A DNA stretch of 64,000 nt from Plenodomus lindquistii. Lineage: Eukaryota > Ascomycota > Dothideomycetes > Pleosporales > Leptosphaeriaceae. Every line of letters begins with the position of its first letter. The stretch's first letter is position 1. Below are positions 1 through 10,840 of this stretch, piece after piece. The notes below the pieces were generated by a model. The model did not search any database, was not told the DNA's origin, and saw only the letters and a list, made by a program, of their open reading frames with translations. The stretch spans positions 62,001 through 126,000 of the forward strand of contig JANUWI010000001.1 of NCBI GenBank assembly GCA_025504975.1. Direction: 5' to 3'. The position numbers were made by a program, and so were the translations under genes.

Positions 1-359
1 CAGGAATTGGCCAACTATTTTGATGCTCCATTCGAAGAAGTGAGATAAGTCCGCATCTGAGCCAAGGGGTATGTGCTGACCTGCGATTCATCTCAGATGC
101 TGAGAGTTAGCACTTATGCAGGCCATATTGGGACCCTTCAGCCAAACATGTAGTCGCAAATGATGATTTATGATTTCTGTCTATCGCGCGAAAGAGGACG
201 CAACTCAGAGCGTGCGCAGGCTCTGGGACGAAGGGCACCATACACGCGAAGATTGTTGCCAGCCGCACTTCTTTCTAGATTCGTGCTTCCCCTTGCACCC
301 TAGAGTTCAGAACACAATATTCCTCATCGCCCCCTTCCCTCCCATGCACAGGACCATGT
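1..359. other. intergenic, no gene seen
   Basis: No open frame here shows a recognisable family or compositional sign of coding. It lies downstream of the GH88 gene, whose stop codon is at 360, and so probably contains that gene's 3' untranslated region. Confidence 0.5.
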
Positions 360-1931
360 CTAAGCAACGCCCATTTCCAACATGAGATTGCCGACTAACA
401 GAAAGTAGTAGTCAGCATACACGAGTCCATGTTCCGCCCAACGCCGGGGCGCGAACTCGTAGTTGTTGATGGTCGCATTCAACACAATCGTATCTGAGAT
501 ACCTAATCGTACTCCGTCGTCCTCATCCTGATCCTCACTTACCGCAAAGCCGGCCTCTGGCGCGAGAGACATCTTAACAACTGCTTCGACGAGACGAATA
601 GCGGCTTTCAAGTACTTTCTCGACTCTCCCGGGGTGTTCTTATGGAGCAACAACATGCCATATGCCGCGACTAGCGCTGCGGAGGTATCACGGGGTCCAG
701 GTTCCGGGGCATCGAAATCCCAATACGGCACTCCGTTCTCAGGCAGCCGGCTGATGAAATAGTCAGCCAAACGCTTGCTTGCATCAAGGAACCGCGACTC
801 TTGGGTCCACGCGAATGTTTGTGCGTAGCCTGCAATGCCCCACGCCTGCCCACGCGCCCAGCACGACTCGTCTGAGAACCCTTGGTTCGTAAATCGCTGT
901 TTGATGTTGGCACTGGCTTGGTCGAAATCTACAACATGGTATGTACTGTCGTCCGATCGGATATGTGATTGCAGAAGGGTGGTCGCATGCGTTATAGCAA
1001 TTTCTGCAAGTGCGGAATTCTTAACAAGCTTCGCCACGTAAAAGAGGAGATTTATATCTGGACGCCACGTAAGCTGGAAGGTTGCTGTCTGCTGCATTGC
1101 CGGTCGAATCCAGCCGCAGATTCGGAGGACACTCACTCATCATTGAGTCGATGATGACTAGAAACGCATCGCGAGGGTCTGTGAAGCTATATCGCTTCGT
1201 CACGCACGTATCCCAGCTTCGGATCGCACCGATCTTGCGATCAAATCGACTAGCAAGTGCATACGCAGCTGCGATCATGCTCTGATAACACTGGCGATCT
1301 TCGTCGAGTTCCCATCCCAACTGCGCCCACGGCATCACCATGAAGCCCAAGTCGTGCGTATCGGTACGACCCGCCTGGGTGTGTAAGTTTGCGGTCCACC
1401 ATTCGCAGGCGTGGCGCATCTTCAGCAGGCTGGGTTGCGGTGACTTTGGAATGCAGTGACTCCAGCGCCGAGCGCGCTCATAAATTAAGTACAACGAGCC
1501 AGGGAAGAAGCCGCTTGTCCAGAAATCCAGGCCCGTGTATTCGTACGGAGCCACACCAGGTTTCGTATACTCAGGGTAGTGAGTTGGAGGATGGCGCTGA
1601 GGTATTTGGTCAGTTACCGCGCAATGTTGATATTGTCCGGCATCTGCATTTGGCAAACAAGATGGCGCCGAGGCTGGTTCACCTTTGCCAATCCTCGCAA
1701 CGCAACGCCCCAGATCTTTGCAACGGCCGATTGTGAGTATAAAGCCGATATCAATGACGCGTTCCCCAGCTCTGGTGACTTTGGTGGTGTAGTGATGCTC
1801 GGCTTTTCGTTGGGGTGCTGGCTTTGAGGAGTCGACGACTGGTGCAGTGGCACTTTCGGCTCGTCGAGTGTTATGGTTTCTAACATTGCTCGAAGGTAAC
1901 GCCAAGAGCGTGGAATCACGGTTGAACGCAA
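360..1931 (-). CDS. GH88 unsaturated glucuronyl hydrolase
   Basis: Intracellular glycosidase predicted to hydrate and open the 4,5-unsaturated uronic acid left by polysaccharide lyases. Three exons: 1931-1683, 1596-1137 and 1057-360. Introns of 86 nt (1682-1597) and 79 nt (1136-1058) both have GT-AG ends, giving 468 aa, the usual family size. Family landmarks seen are AVAKIWGVALRGLAK near residue 70, DFWTSGFFPGSLY, THDLGFMVMPWAQLGW, FLVIIDSMMNINLLFYVA across the second junction, and SCWARGQAWGIAGYAQTF. The Asp of HDLGF and the Asp of IIDSMMN match the two conserved acidic residues of unsaturated glucuronyl hydrolases. No signal peptide is visible. A second in-frame Met at 1886 is an equally good start. 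It is divergent from the MFS permease, 182 bp away, which fits import and intracellular cleavage of unsaturated uronides. Family assignment is firm; the exact substrate (glucuronyl or galacturonyl) is not. Confidence 0.88.
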
Positions 1932-2113
1932 TTGAATCGGAATGCAATCGATTCACGTATCTCTGGGGCTGAATCTGCCAGGGGCCATGGGATGGAGCGC
2001 ATTTCGGCGCCCCTCCGACACTTCTCCCGAACCCCGAGACACAACCTTGTTAGTATCCCGGATAGCACCGACAGCTTCTCCGCTCCATTGTTCCACTAAT
2101 TGCGCCATCAAAA
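1932..2113. promoter_or_regulatory. shared promoter GH88 / MFS permease
   Basis: This 182-bp gap separates the start codons of two divergent genes, so their 5' untranslated regions and promoters must overlap or abut. That arrangement supports co-regulation of the hydrolase and the permease. I could not identify a specific regulator motif. If the permease starts at the internal Met (2216) or the hydrolase at 1886, the gap is larger. Confidence 0.55.
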
Positions 2114-4174
2114 ATGGTTGAGCAGGGCGATACATCAATTACCCATCGCGGCAAAGAAAGGCCGAAAACCCCTGCGGACGCTTGTTTGAGTGAGCTGCTT
2201 TTCTCAACTCCAAAGATGCGGAACAAGAACGTCTCCCAGGAGCATGGTGGTGCATCCCGGATTGAGGAGTCCAAGTCTGCCGTGGACACGGTCGAGCACG
2301 CTTACCCACAAGTCCCCAAAAAGGTTATTTTGCACGCCCAGAATGGGGACGAGGAAACGGCGCGATATGCGACCCAGCACATTTATATTGACGAAGCGAC
2401 GAACAAGCGGCTCTTCTGGAAAATCAACAGGCGAGTTTTGATCATTATGCTAGGCACCTACTTTTGTCAGAGTATGGACAAAGGAACCTTAAACTTCGGT
2501 TCTATCATGGGTATCAAGACTGATGCGAATCTGAAGGGACAAGAAGTACGAGCCTTTCCCGCAACACAACTTGCATGCACTCGGCTAACCGCGATACAGT
2601 ACTCGTGGCTCGGCACGATCCTTTATATGGGCATTCTTGCGGGCGAATACCCCCAGAACCTCTTGCTCCAGAAACTACCTGTCGGGAAATTTCTCGCTAC
2701 CAAGCAAGTCTCATATCTCGTTCATGTAAGCGGGTTGCTAACAGCAGCAGTGTTTTCCTCTGGGGGGCTGTCGTCACGTGTTCTGCAGCATCCAAGACAT
2801 TCGGTAGCCTTATGGCCGTTCGCTTTCTACTCGGTTTCTTCGAGTCTTGCGTGCAGCCCACCTTCATCATTCTGTCAGTCTATCTTTCTCGCTTGACATT
2901 GCATTACTAACTGATACCTAGAACTACGATGTGGTACACTCGAGAGGAGCAGTCGGTGCTGACAAGTTTATGGTATTCCATGACGGGGGTACAACTAATG
3001 GTGAGATCAAAACACTCGTTTTCTTTGCTATGCTCACACAATCTTAGGTCGGTGGTTTGATTGCGTACGGAGTATCCCACTACCGAGGCAGGGTTATTTT
3101 CCCCTGGCAGCTGCTATTCCTGCTTCTCGGATGCTGCACCGTGGCTTGGTCAGCCGTCATATGGTTCATTTTGCCAGATAGTACGTTCCGCAAATAGTGG
3201 ATGGAAAGGGGGGGGAAGTCTTTCGCTAACAATTTTCCAAGGTCCTATGCGAGCTGCCGGCTTCTCTGAAGAGGAAAAGGCAATGCTGGTCGAGCGCGTA
3301 CGGCATAACGAAACAGGCATCCAAAACCGCAAGTACAAGCGTTACCAAGTCACTGAGGCGCTCACCGACCCTTTTGTTTGGTGCTGTGTGGCGCTGATTG
3401 TCATTTGCAACTTGGTGATTGGTGGGCTAGGCGTCTTTTCAAATCTCATCATCTCGGCATTTGGCTTCTCGGTGTTGCAAACTCAGCTTCTCAACATAGC
3501 ACAGGGAGGTTGGACAATCATCGTCATGGTGGGCTCAGCATATCTGTCGCAAAAGACGGGACAGACCTGCTTAATTATGGTGGTGAGCACACCCGCTCGT
3601 ACATCGCAAAATCAGATACTTATGGTGGCAACAGATATGGTCCATACCCGCCATTGTAGGTACAGGCGTCATTCTCGGGATCAAGCCCACCAGCAGTAAT
3701 GCAGGCGGTCTCCTCATCGCTTTCTACTGCACGCAGTTTTTCCTCGCACAAGGCAACATGATCATCTCGCTCGTTTCGCGGAACATCGCTGGACAGACTA
3801 AGAAGGGCATCACACTGACTTTGACATTTATGTAAGTCGGCTCAGCATTGTCCTGTTTTCGTGATGTTTCAATCGCGCGATCGCAGCTAAAACTGTGCAG
3901 TGGCTGGTCTATCGGCAACATGGTCGCTCCGCAACTTTTCCAGGTCAGCGATGCGCCTCGTTATACACACGGATTTATTGCACATTTGTGCATATACGGT
4001 GTATACTTGGTATTTGTATTGCTCACGCGCGTTATACTGATGAGGCGCAATAAGCTGAAGCAGCAGGCTGCTGCTGCCGCCGTGGCGAGAGATGGAGAGG
4101 ATCCGGCCTCACACGAGTTGGCGTTCCAGGATTTGACGGATCTGGAGAACCCGGATTTTCGCTATGTTTACTAG
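2114..4174 (+). CDS. MFS permease, anion:cation symporter (Dal5-like)
   Basis: Twelve-helix plasma-membrane permease of the anion:cation symporter branch of the MFS, the branch that holds fungal Dal5 and bacterial hexuronate transporters. Eight exons: 2114-2545, 2600-2703, 2751-2873, 2922-3000, 3048-3180, 3242-3582, 3635-3831 and 3901-4174, giving 560 aa. Landmarks are YSWLGTILYMG, AVRFLLGFFESCVQPTFIIL, TTMWYTREEQ, the loop signature LPDSPMRAAGFSEEE and SRNIAGQTKK. The third exon join works only with a GC-AG intron (2704-2750, donor GCAAGT, branch GCTAAC). Every other junction is GT-AG. Start is uncertain: Met at 2216 would give 526 aa, closer to the family norm. Being divergent from GH88 and beside lyases, it probably imports an acidic sugar, but that is inference; family members also carry allantoate, nicotinate and other carboxylates. 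Confidence 0.85.
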
Positions 4175-5012
4175 AGAGGAGAGAAGAATGGGTGCGCCGA
4201 TGGACACTATGTAAAAGGCGCGTAGAAAGTGAGGAGAAAGCGACACGACAAGAGGCACAAAGTGGAAATTCTAGGGGCCAAATGCCAGAGCGCAATGTGG
4301 GTTTAGAAGATAGAACCTTACAATCAAGCAACTTTTCGTAGTCTATGTCAGTTTTGGTTTCGAGTCTACGAGTTCTTCTATTGTTCTTGGGGGTATGGTG
4401 CGCTTTCCTCCATCTCAAGATCGATCATGTCAGTTCTGTGAGGGTTGGTGCGGTTATCCATATTTGCCATGGCAATGTCTCCGTCCCCCGTCCTCGTGTG
4501 CAGAATTTCGCAACTGACAGATGAAGTCTAACGGCCTGCTTCTCGGACTGCTTGAAATATTGCCCGGGAAATCCGAACGCCGGGCGAACTTTGAACGTCG
4601 CGTCCAGTTCACGTGCCATTCCGAAGGATGGAAACCACTCGCCCATGAGTGGGGCTCAGAACCGCTAGGCTCTACCAATTACGGTAGGTAGATACCTACT
4701 TGGCTAAGCAAGGCTCGCCGTTGCACGATTGTGTGCGGGAGAGGACCAATACTTCGCCCGCTGCCCGACAGTCTAGACGTCCTCATAGCGATTTCCACTC
4801 CATACGTTCTAGAGTGCTTGTCTCGCCTAGCTATAGGCGCGGGGGGATGCTCATGATTCACGGTGTAAGCGCCGGCAACGCCTGTTACGGCGACACCAAG
4901 GTCCGACGGTACCTTTATGTGTGCCTAAAGGGCAACGTAATAGAGCTTTGAAAAGTCTTAAGCATTTCCATTGTATCTGCTCTTATGTGCGGCATTCATA
5001 CCATTCCACAAG
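4175..5012. other. intergenic, promoter of lyase gene
   Basis: About 840 bp with only short, unconvincing open frames on both strands. It contains the 3' region of the permease gene and the upstream region of the first lyase gene. Nothing else is recognised. Confidence 0.5.
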
Positions 5013-6293
5013 ATGCTGTCTTCAGGTATTGCCATACTATGGCTTTGGTCTTTACACTCCATTCCCAACACCGTCCTCGCGACCGTCACTGACATACCGG
5101 GCATATACGGTCCCATATATCCTGTAATTGGAGGTGACTACATCGACCCATCACCACATCTCAAGAGCAGACCAAGCGACTTTGTGCATCCTGGCATATG
5201 GCACACGCACGAAGACCTCGAGCGCATGCGCACAAACATCAATGCCGGACAAGAGCCATGGAAATCTGCCTTCGCCGCCTTCCGTAATGACAGCTACTCC
5301 CAGTCCAGCTATACCATGCAAGGCCCTCATGCCGTTCTGTCCCGCGGTCCCGTCAGCAACTTCACCACCTTCACCAGCGACGCACGTGCAGCATGGCAGA
5401 ACGCATTGATGTGGTACATTACCAAATTAGACGCCCACTGGAAGCGCAGCACCACCATCCTCGACGCGTGGGGCTCCAATCTCACCGCCATCATCGGTAC
5501 AGACCGTTCGCTTATCATTGGCCTTGACGGCGACCTATTCGTCAACGCCGCGGAAATCATGCGGTGGGAGGGCGGATGGGTCGAAGCCGGCGCGAAGTGG
5601 CAGGGCAGTCCAGGCTTCGCAAACCAAATCTACTGGCTCTTCTCGCGGCAGTCGTCAGTCGTAGGCCAAGCAAACTACGGAATGGCAAGCATCAAGGCGA
5701 TGATGTCGTTTGCGGTGTATCTGGACGATGTCGTGCTATATAATTATGCGGTGAATGAGTACTTGAACAACAAGTGTGCTGGGGCGCCGTGGACGTGGAA
5801 GCCGGAAACGGGCCAATCAACTGAATCGGGACGGGACCAGAGTATGTTTATTCGCAAGCGCAGAATCGAACGTTGAGTGCGATACTGACACCGAGGTGTA
5901 GGCCACGTCATGTCCGGCATCGCGTGGTCCTCGTACGCTGCACGCGTCGCGCAAAGTCAGGGCTCTGATCTCTACGGCGTGGGCGACAACACGATCCTCA
6001 AAGGCGCAGAATACACAGCGAAATTCAACTTGAACGGCACCGTCTCGTATGATCCCAGATGGTACCGCTGCGAGGCCATCTTGGTGAACGGGCCGTGGGC
6101 GAATATCTCGACGGCGAACTTCGGCATCGACAACAAGGGTAAGCCGATGTGGGATATTGTATACTATCAGTTTGTTGTCAAGCGTGGGTTGGACGCGCCG
6201 TGGACAAGCAAGGCGAAGAAGGCGCAGGGGACTGAGGGTCCCACGAAGTCGAATGATGTGTCTAGCTGGGGGGATCTGGTTTGGGCTTACTAG
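5013..6293 (+). CDS. secreted alginate-lyase-fold polysaccharide lyase A
   Basis: Predicted secreted polysaccharide lyase with the alginate_lyase (PF05426-type) alpha-toroid fold. Two exons, 5013-5841 and 5902-6293, are joined by a 60-nt intron (donor GTATGT), giving 406 aa. The Met at 5013 starts a good signal peptide (MLSSGIAILWLWSLHSI...); the frame stays open upstream to 4971, but that Met would bury the signal. Landmarks are DFVHPGIWHTHEDLERMR near residue 55, the diagnostic ESGRDQSHV rebuilt across the intron, and a C-terminal WDIVYYQFV segment. The helical stretch that carries the catalytic Asn/His in characterised relatives reads QANYGMASIKAMM here. Relatives include families PL5 and PL38, the latter with glucuronan lyases. 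It converges on a second, divergent copy. The fold is well supported; the substrate is unknown, and alginate itself is unlikely for a land fungus. Confidence 0.8.
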
Positions 6294-6885
6294 AACGGTG
6301 GACGTGATGTGAATATCATCCATTGGGCGATGTATGAATGAGCTTTTGGCGACGCATACTGAGGTGAACTGGTGGCTCAATTCTGTCACTATTGATGCAC
6401 CGTGCAACTCCAGTTGAGCTGATCATACCTCTGAGTCCCTAGAACAGACTTCGGAAAGGTTGCTAGGTGGTGGTCATCACATTTACTGAAAAACATGCTT
6501 ATGAGAAAATGCTACCGCACTGCTCGAGTCTTGCTTCAAAACTAACAACACGGAGAAGCAATACCAAGGGGTGCCCAAGTAATTGTGACGCGACGGACAT
6601 CCGCAGGATGCATTTTGAACATGTACGTAATGGAACAGGGATCAAGCTGAATTGGGAAAGTGAAAGACACTGTTCTTCTCGTGGGGGAATAAACAGTAGT
6701 CTTCCACCTCAAGCTTCGATAGGAAAGAAGAAGTATGAACTAAAAAATGCCAAAAGCTTCACGCTTCGAACACAGTCAAGACAATGACAGAATCGAAATA
6801 TTGTGGAAGAAATGAAGAAAGAATGGTTCGGCACCGCCCCCCATTGAGCCATAGCCATTGTCATATGTCAATGATGTATTCGCTT
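6294..6885. other. convergent intergenic region
   Basis: About 590 bp between the stop codons of two convergent lyase genes. It should hold both 3' untranslated regions and terminators. No gene is recognised. Confidence 0.5.
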
Positions 6886-8123
6886 TCAGGCCTTCAAGCG
6901 GTACATGAGCGTCCCGTAGCCCAGCTGATCGAAACCACCACTGGTTGAGCCGTAATTGCCACCTCCACCCTCTGCGCCGCCAGATTGCTCGTTGACGAGA
7001 TCTCGCATCTGTCCCGTCCAGGACGCGTTCAGACCCTTAAGTGACGAATAATGGGCGTAAATCAGCTCCCATGCCGGGCGGATAGCGCCACGACCGGCAG
7101 GGCTGATGCCTGGCTGCGTGACGTCGCTGTTGGTGTAGGAAGAGTACGGGACGTCGTAGCCGAGATTGTACTTCGTGACGTACTCAGATCTGGTAATCGC
7201 GAGTTAGCCAGTGCAACCCGAGACTTGGATCTGGAGTAAACATACCCAGCAAGGATCCTGTTGCTGAGGTACGCGAACATGTCGTCACCTTGATTGTATG
7301 CCTGCTGTGCGATGACGCCCAACAAGCTGAAATCTAGCGTAGCGTGGCCTTGATCGCGCCCGGCTTCTTGGTTTTGACCCAATGGCTTGTCTGACCCAGC
7401 TTCGGTGTGAACTTTCCATATTGCTTTGGGCAAAGCGCCATTGCCTTGTCCATTTTTGAAGTAATTCATCGCCTCGTCGTACATGGTCTTGTTGTCGGAG
7501 AGGATACCGATGGCTTGCATCGTTGCAATGTTGGCCAGCTCCCAATTAGCCCAGTAGTGGTCTACGGCCGCATCGTTATGAAGGATCATGAACCTAGAAT
7601 TCATTGGGTAAAAGACGTCCCGCATCATAGTTTTGAAGGCCGTCAAGCTCGCCGCTGGCCAGCCGGAGTATGTACGCAAGATCTCGGCTGCGTTGGCGAG
7701 CTGGTAGCCGTAGATGCCTGATGCAAGAAACTTATCAGAGTTGCCATCTATTACTTTCAGAGTCTTGGCCCAGCCATCCAAGATGGTCTTCGACGTGTCA
7801 GCAAACGTGTTGTCGCCTGAGATCTTCCAGCGAAGAGCGAGAGCGTATGCGGCGGCGGCATCTTTGTAAAGCTTGCTGTAGTTTTCGGTGCAACCGTCAC
7901 ATTTGCCGCGAATGACTGTTGGTTGAGGATCTCCTTTGTATGTCGCCGAGGCGTGACCATTGTTGGTCAGAATAGTCCAGCCAGTCTTCCATGGCTCTGA
8001 ATTGGCCTTGACTTTGGCAATGACCCGATCGAGATCTGCTTGTGTGTGGAGGAGACCGGGATGGGTGAAAGCAGACCCCAGGCCTGGCAGAAGAAGTTGA
8101 AGGGCAAGAGTTGAAAAACGCAT
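6886..8123 (-). CDS. secreted alginate-lyase-fold polysaccharide lyase B
   Basis: Second predicted secreted lyase of the alginate_lyase fold. Two exons, 8123-7246 and 7189-6886, are separated by a 56-nt intron (donor GTATGT, acceptor CCAG), giving 393 aa. The signal peptide is MRFSTLALQLLLPGLGSAF. Landmarks are FTHPGLLHTQADLDRV right after the signal, YKDAAAAYALALRWKISGD, a helix with DHYWANWELANIATM that matches the His/Asn-bearing catalytic helix of the fold, EAGRDQGHATLDFSLLG, and a C-terminal AWELIYAHY block. The tail is glycine-rich (EQSGGAEGGGGNYGS). It shares the layout HPG..HT..DL, E-x-GRDQ-x-H and a late aromatic-rich helix with lyase A but little else, so this is an old duplication or two separately recruited paralogues. 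It is convergent with lyase A. Substrate not determined. Confidence 0.83.
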
Positions 8124-8876
8124 AATCAGAAGGTAATTACAACGAATGCACTCGGTACGTTGGTTGCGAAAGATCCAAGGTTGACAATACGTTTTGTTTG
8201 GACATTTCCATCACGTTCATATACAATTAAACCTCAGGTGGATCTGCAATGTCGGTAGCGGTCCAAGTGCGGACAGCGATCAGAGGAAAAGGGGCGAGGC
8301 CGACCGTTGTGCCGCACGTTGTGTCGCACGAGTACCGTCTGGGGTACATAACGCTGATTCCGTAAACGATCAGGTCCCGGAGAATTTAAATTGCCGAACA
8401 GGAATCTTTACGAAGGAGCTCGTATTTTTGGGTTGTAGGGTCTGTGCTTATCTTGGTGATTGGGTACAACTCAAAAAATACGAGCTCCTTCGTACGGGTA
8501 GCACCACCACTAATTTACCTCTCCGCCTCCGTACTGAGTTCTGCAGACCGGCTACAGGCTCCCGCCCAGGAGAACATATGCATGGAACGTCGGACAGCGG
8601 GCCGGTAGATAGGCCGGAGAGCATTTTCTGCAGGTCGTCGTTAGACCCGGGTTCACCTGGTAGTCGCCTGACTTGCGACAGACCCACCGGAATCCTTGGA
8701 TCAACATCACATCTAGGGCGATGTAAGGGCAGTTTAGTCTTTGCTATTCGGGCTAAACAACAGAAATGTTACACATAAGTACCTGTGGTACTGTACTGCA
8801 TCTGTGAGTGCCACCTCCATCACGCGTCTTCGTTCACCGCACATTTTGACTCATCAAATCAACGGTCGACCACACT
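8124..8876. other. intergenic between lyase B and GH28-like gene
   Basis: About 750 bp holding the divergent promoters of lyase B and the GH28-like gene. The only structure I see is the inverted repeat at 8409-8494, listed separately. No gene is recognised. Confidence 0.5.
8409..8494. repeat. 86-bp near-perfect inverted repeat, MITE-like
   Basis: The left arm at 8409-8437 (TACGAAGGAGCTCGTATTTT...) is matched by the reverse complement of the right arm at 8465-8494, with one single-base length difference in a T/A run and one mismatch. The loop is 27 nt. The arms begin and end with TA, as a Tc1/mariner-type MITE flanked by its TA target duplication would. It sits in the promoter interval between two secreted-enzyme genes, so it could be a mobile remnant or a regulatory hairpin. 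Confidence 0.75.
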
Positions 8877-10343
8877 ATGGCAATCCAACTTGGGTTCCTT
8901 TCCCGATGCCTAGTGCTTTTCACATCGGTCATAGTATGTACCGCGCAAGGTTACAATACTTCACTGTGTGGGCCTGAGGTACACCCAATTCCTTCGGAAT
9001 TTACCACTAGGGACACATTTGCAGCCAAGGTCCGTTCCCCTGGCAGTCCATGGCAAAGTCTGGATCTGTGGGAAGTTCCGTTGTCGGAAGTCAACACGAG
9101 CAGTGGCAAAAGCATCGTTCATTACGGTTCCGTCGGTTACTTTGATTTCTGCAACCAGGTCGAGGTGGCCCTCACTTACAATGGTTCAATCGAATCAGTA
9201 TCGATCAGACCATTATCATACGACATCAAGCCTAAGATCGACGGATCGGATATCACATTCACTCTCTCGAAGCCCCGCAACATTGTCATCGAGGTGAATG
9301 GAAATATTTGGGACGTCCTCCACCTGTTGTCGAACACTCCAGATCTCGACGCCCCGAAAGGCAACAGTTCCGACGTCATATATCTGGGTCCAGGGTCTCA
9401 CAGCTTCCCGGAAGGATTCATCAACATCACCAGCGGACAGACACTCTACCTCGCTGCCGGCGCTGTTTTAAGATCCACAGTTCACTTCTACGAGGCACAA
9501 GGCGTCGCAATCCGCGGTCGAGGGTTCATGTATCAACCACCTAGCGGCGGTATTCTAGCTGAGAACTCGTCCAACATCCTCATCGATGGGATCACCATCC
9601 TCACCCCGGGTGGCTACGTCGTAACGATCGGGCAATCTAAAGACGCGACGATTCGCAATCTTCACGGTTTCAGTTCCAAAGGCAACGGCGACGGCATCGA
9701 TGTCTTCTCATCTGAGAATGTGCTTATTGAAGGTATCTTCATGCGCAATTCTGATGACAACATTGCCATCTACGCCCATCGCTGGAACTATTGGGGTAGC
9801 ACTCGCAACATCACGGTGCAAGACTCGTCACTATGGGCTGACCTAGCTCATCCCATCAACATCGGCACACACGGCAATTCCATAAACTACGAAGTTATCG
9901 AATACCTTACGATCCGTAACATCGATGTCTTGGACCACCGCGAGCCGCAGGCGAATTACCAGGGCACTATTGCGCTGAACCCCGGCGACGATAATCTCCT
10001 ACAACACGTACTGGTGGATGGCTTTCGCGTCGAGGACTTCCGGCAGGGCCAACTTATCAACATGCGCGTCATGTACAACGAGAAGTACAATACTTCCCCC
10101 GGCCGTGGCATCCACAACGTTACGATCCGCAACATGGTCTACAACGGGGACAATTCTAACCTCAATGTATTGGTGGGCTACAATGCGGAGCGTCCAATCA
10201 CTTTCGTAAAGTTTGTCAATTTGAAGGTCAACGGCCATTTTATTTACGATACGATGCCAAAGCCGACTTGGTATTCTACGAGCGACTTTGTGCCGATGTA
10301 TGCGAACGAGCACGTCAAGAACCTAACATTTGTTCTAGAATAA
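8877..10343 (+). CDS. secreted GH28-like beta-helix glycosidase
   Basis: Intronless 488-aa protein with signal peptide MAIQLGFLSRCLVLFTSVIVCTAQG and a right-handed parallel beta-helix body. Motifs match the glycoside hydrolase 28 pattern in order: GNGDGIDVFSS (NxDG type), NSDDNIAIYAHRW (DD), INIGTHGN (HG) and a later basic stretch. Repeated short N-[ILV]-x-[IV] turns (NILIDGITILT, NVLIEGIFM, NITVQDSS, YLTIRNID, NVTIRNMV) are the coils of the helix. An N-terminal 120-residue beta-rich region precedes the helix, as in the larger GH28 or GH49-like enzymes. Many N-glycosylation sequons are present. GH28 members hydrolyse polygalacturonate or rhamnogalacturonan; here the flanking lyases, GH88 and GH43 point to a uronate-containing plant or microbial polymer. 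The exact activity cannot be read from sequence. Confidence 0.78.
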   Translation: MAIQLGFLSRCLVLFTSVIVCTAQGYNTSLCGPEVHPIPSEFTTRDTFAAKVRSPGSPWQSLDLWEVPLSEVNTSSGKSIVHYGSVGYFDFCNQVEVALTYNGSIESVSIRPLSYDIKPKIDGSDITFTLSKPRNIVIEVNGNIWDVLHLLSNTPDLDAPKGNSSDVIYLGPGSHSFPEGFINITSGQTLYLAAGAVLRSTVHFYEAQGVAIRGRGFMYQPPSGGILAENSSNILIDGITILTPGGYVVTIGQSKDATIRNLHGFSSKGNGDGIDVFSSENVLIEGIFMRNSDDNIAIYAHRWNYWGSTRNITVQDSSLWADLAHPINIGTHGNSINYEVIEYLTIRNIDVLDHREPQANYQGTIALNPGDDNLLQHVLVDGFRVEDFRQGQLINMRVMYNEKYNTSPGRGIHNVTIRNMVYNGDNSNLNVLVGYNAERPITFVKFVNLKVNGHFIYDTMPKPTWYSTSDFVPMYANEHVKNLTFVLE

Positions 10344-10840
10344 CTCTTTTAGGCTAGGAAGTAGAGGTCAAGCCTAGACTGTGTCTTGTGTAATGAATAC
10401 AAGATTGATGATGCGTAGAGGCCTTAATTAGATGCAAGCCCTTACACACTTGATTGGCCATGACCGATCTTATGAGATTGGTTCCAGATTAACTGCGGAA
10501 CTACAGAACGTTCGCAGTTCAACAACAGTACTGTACGAGCTACTGGAAATCATTGGTACGAGAAAGGCCACAAAATGTATCCAAGGAGAACACCGGAATA
10601 GCTTCAAATGATTCGATTGGCGTTGAGATACTGATCCAAGCGCAACTTTTTCGGTTGCCCGGCCTTAGGGCAGCACAGCTACATGTCGACGCACATGTCC
10701 ACCACAGGCTGGCAGACCGAAAGGATAGAGCATAGTCCCCGCGCCATAGCATCAAACGGTAAGATGACGTAGAAGAGGACTATTTCGACTCAGTCACGCT
10801 CTTCCACTCTAGGACATTCATCTCCACTATCCGCGCATCC
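10344..10840. other. convergent intergenic region
   Basis: About 500 bp between the convergent GH28-like and GH43 genes. It probably contains both 3' untranslated regions. No gene is recognised. Confidence 0.5.
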
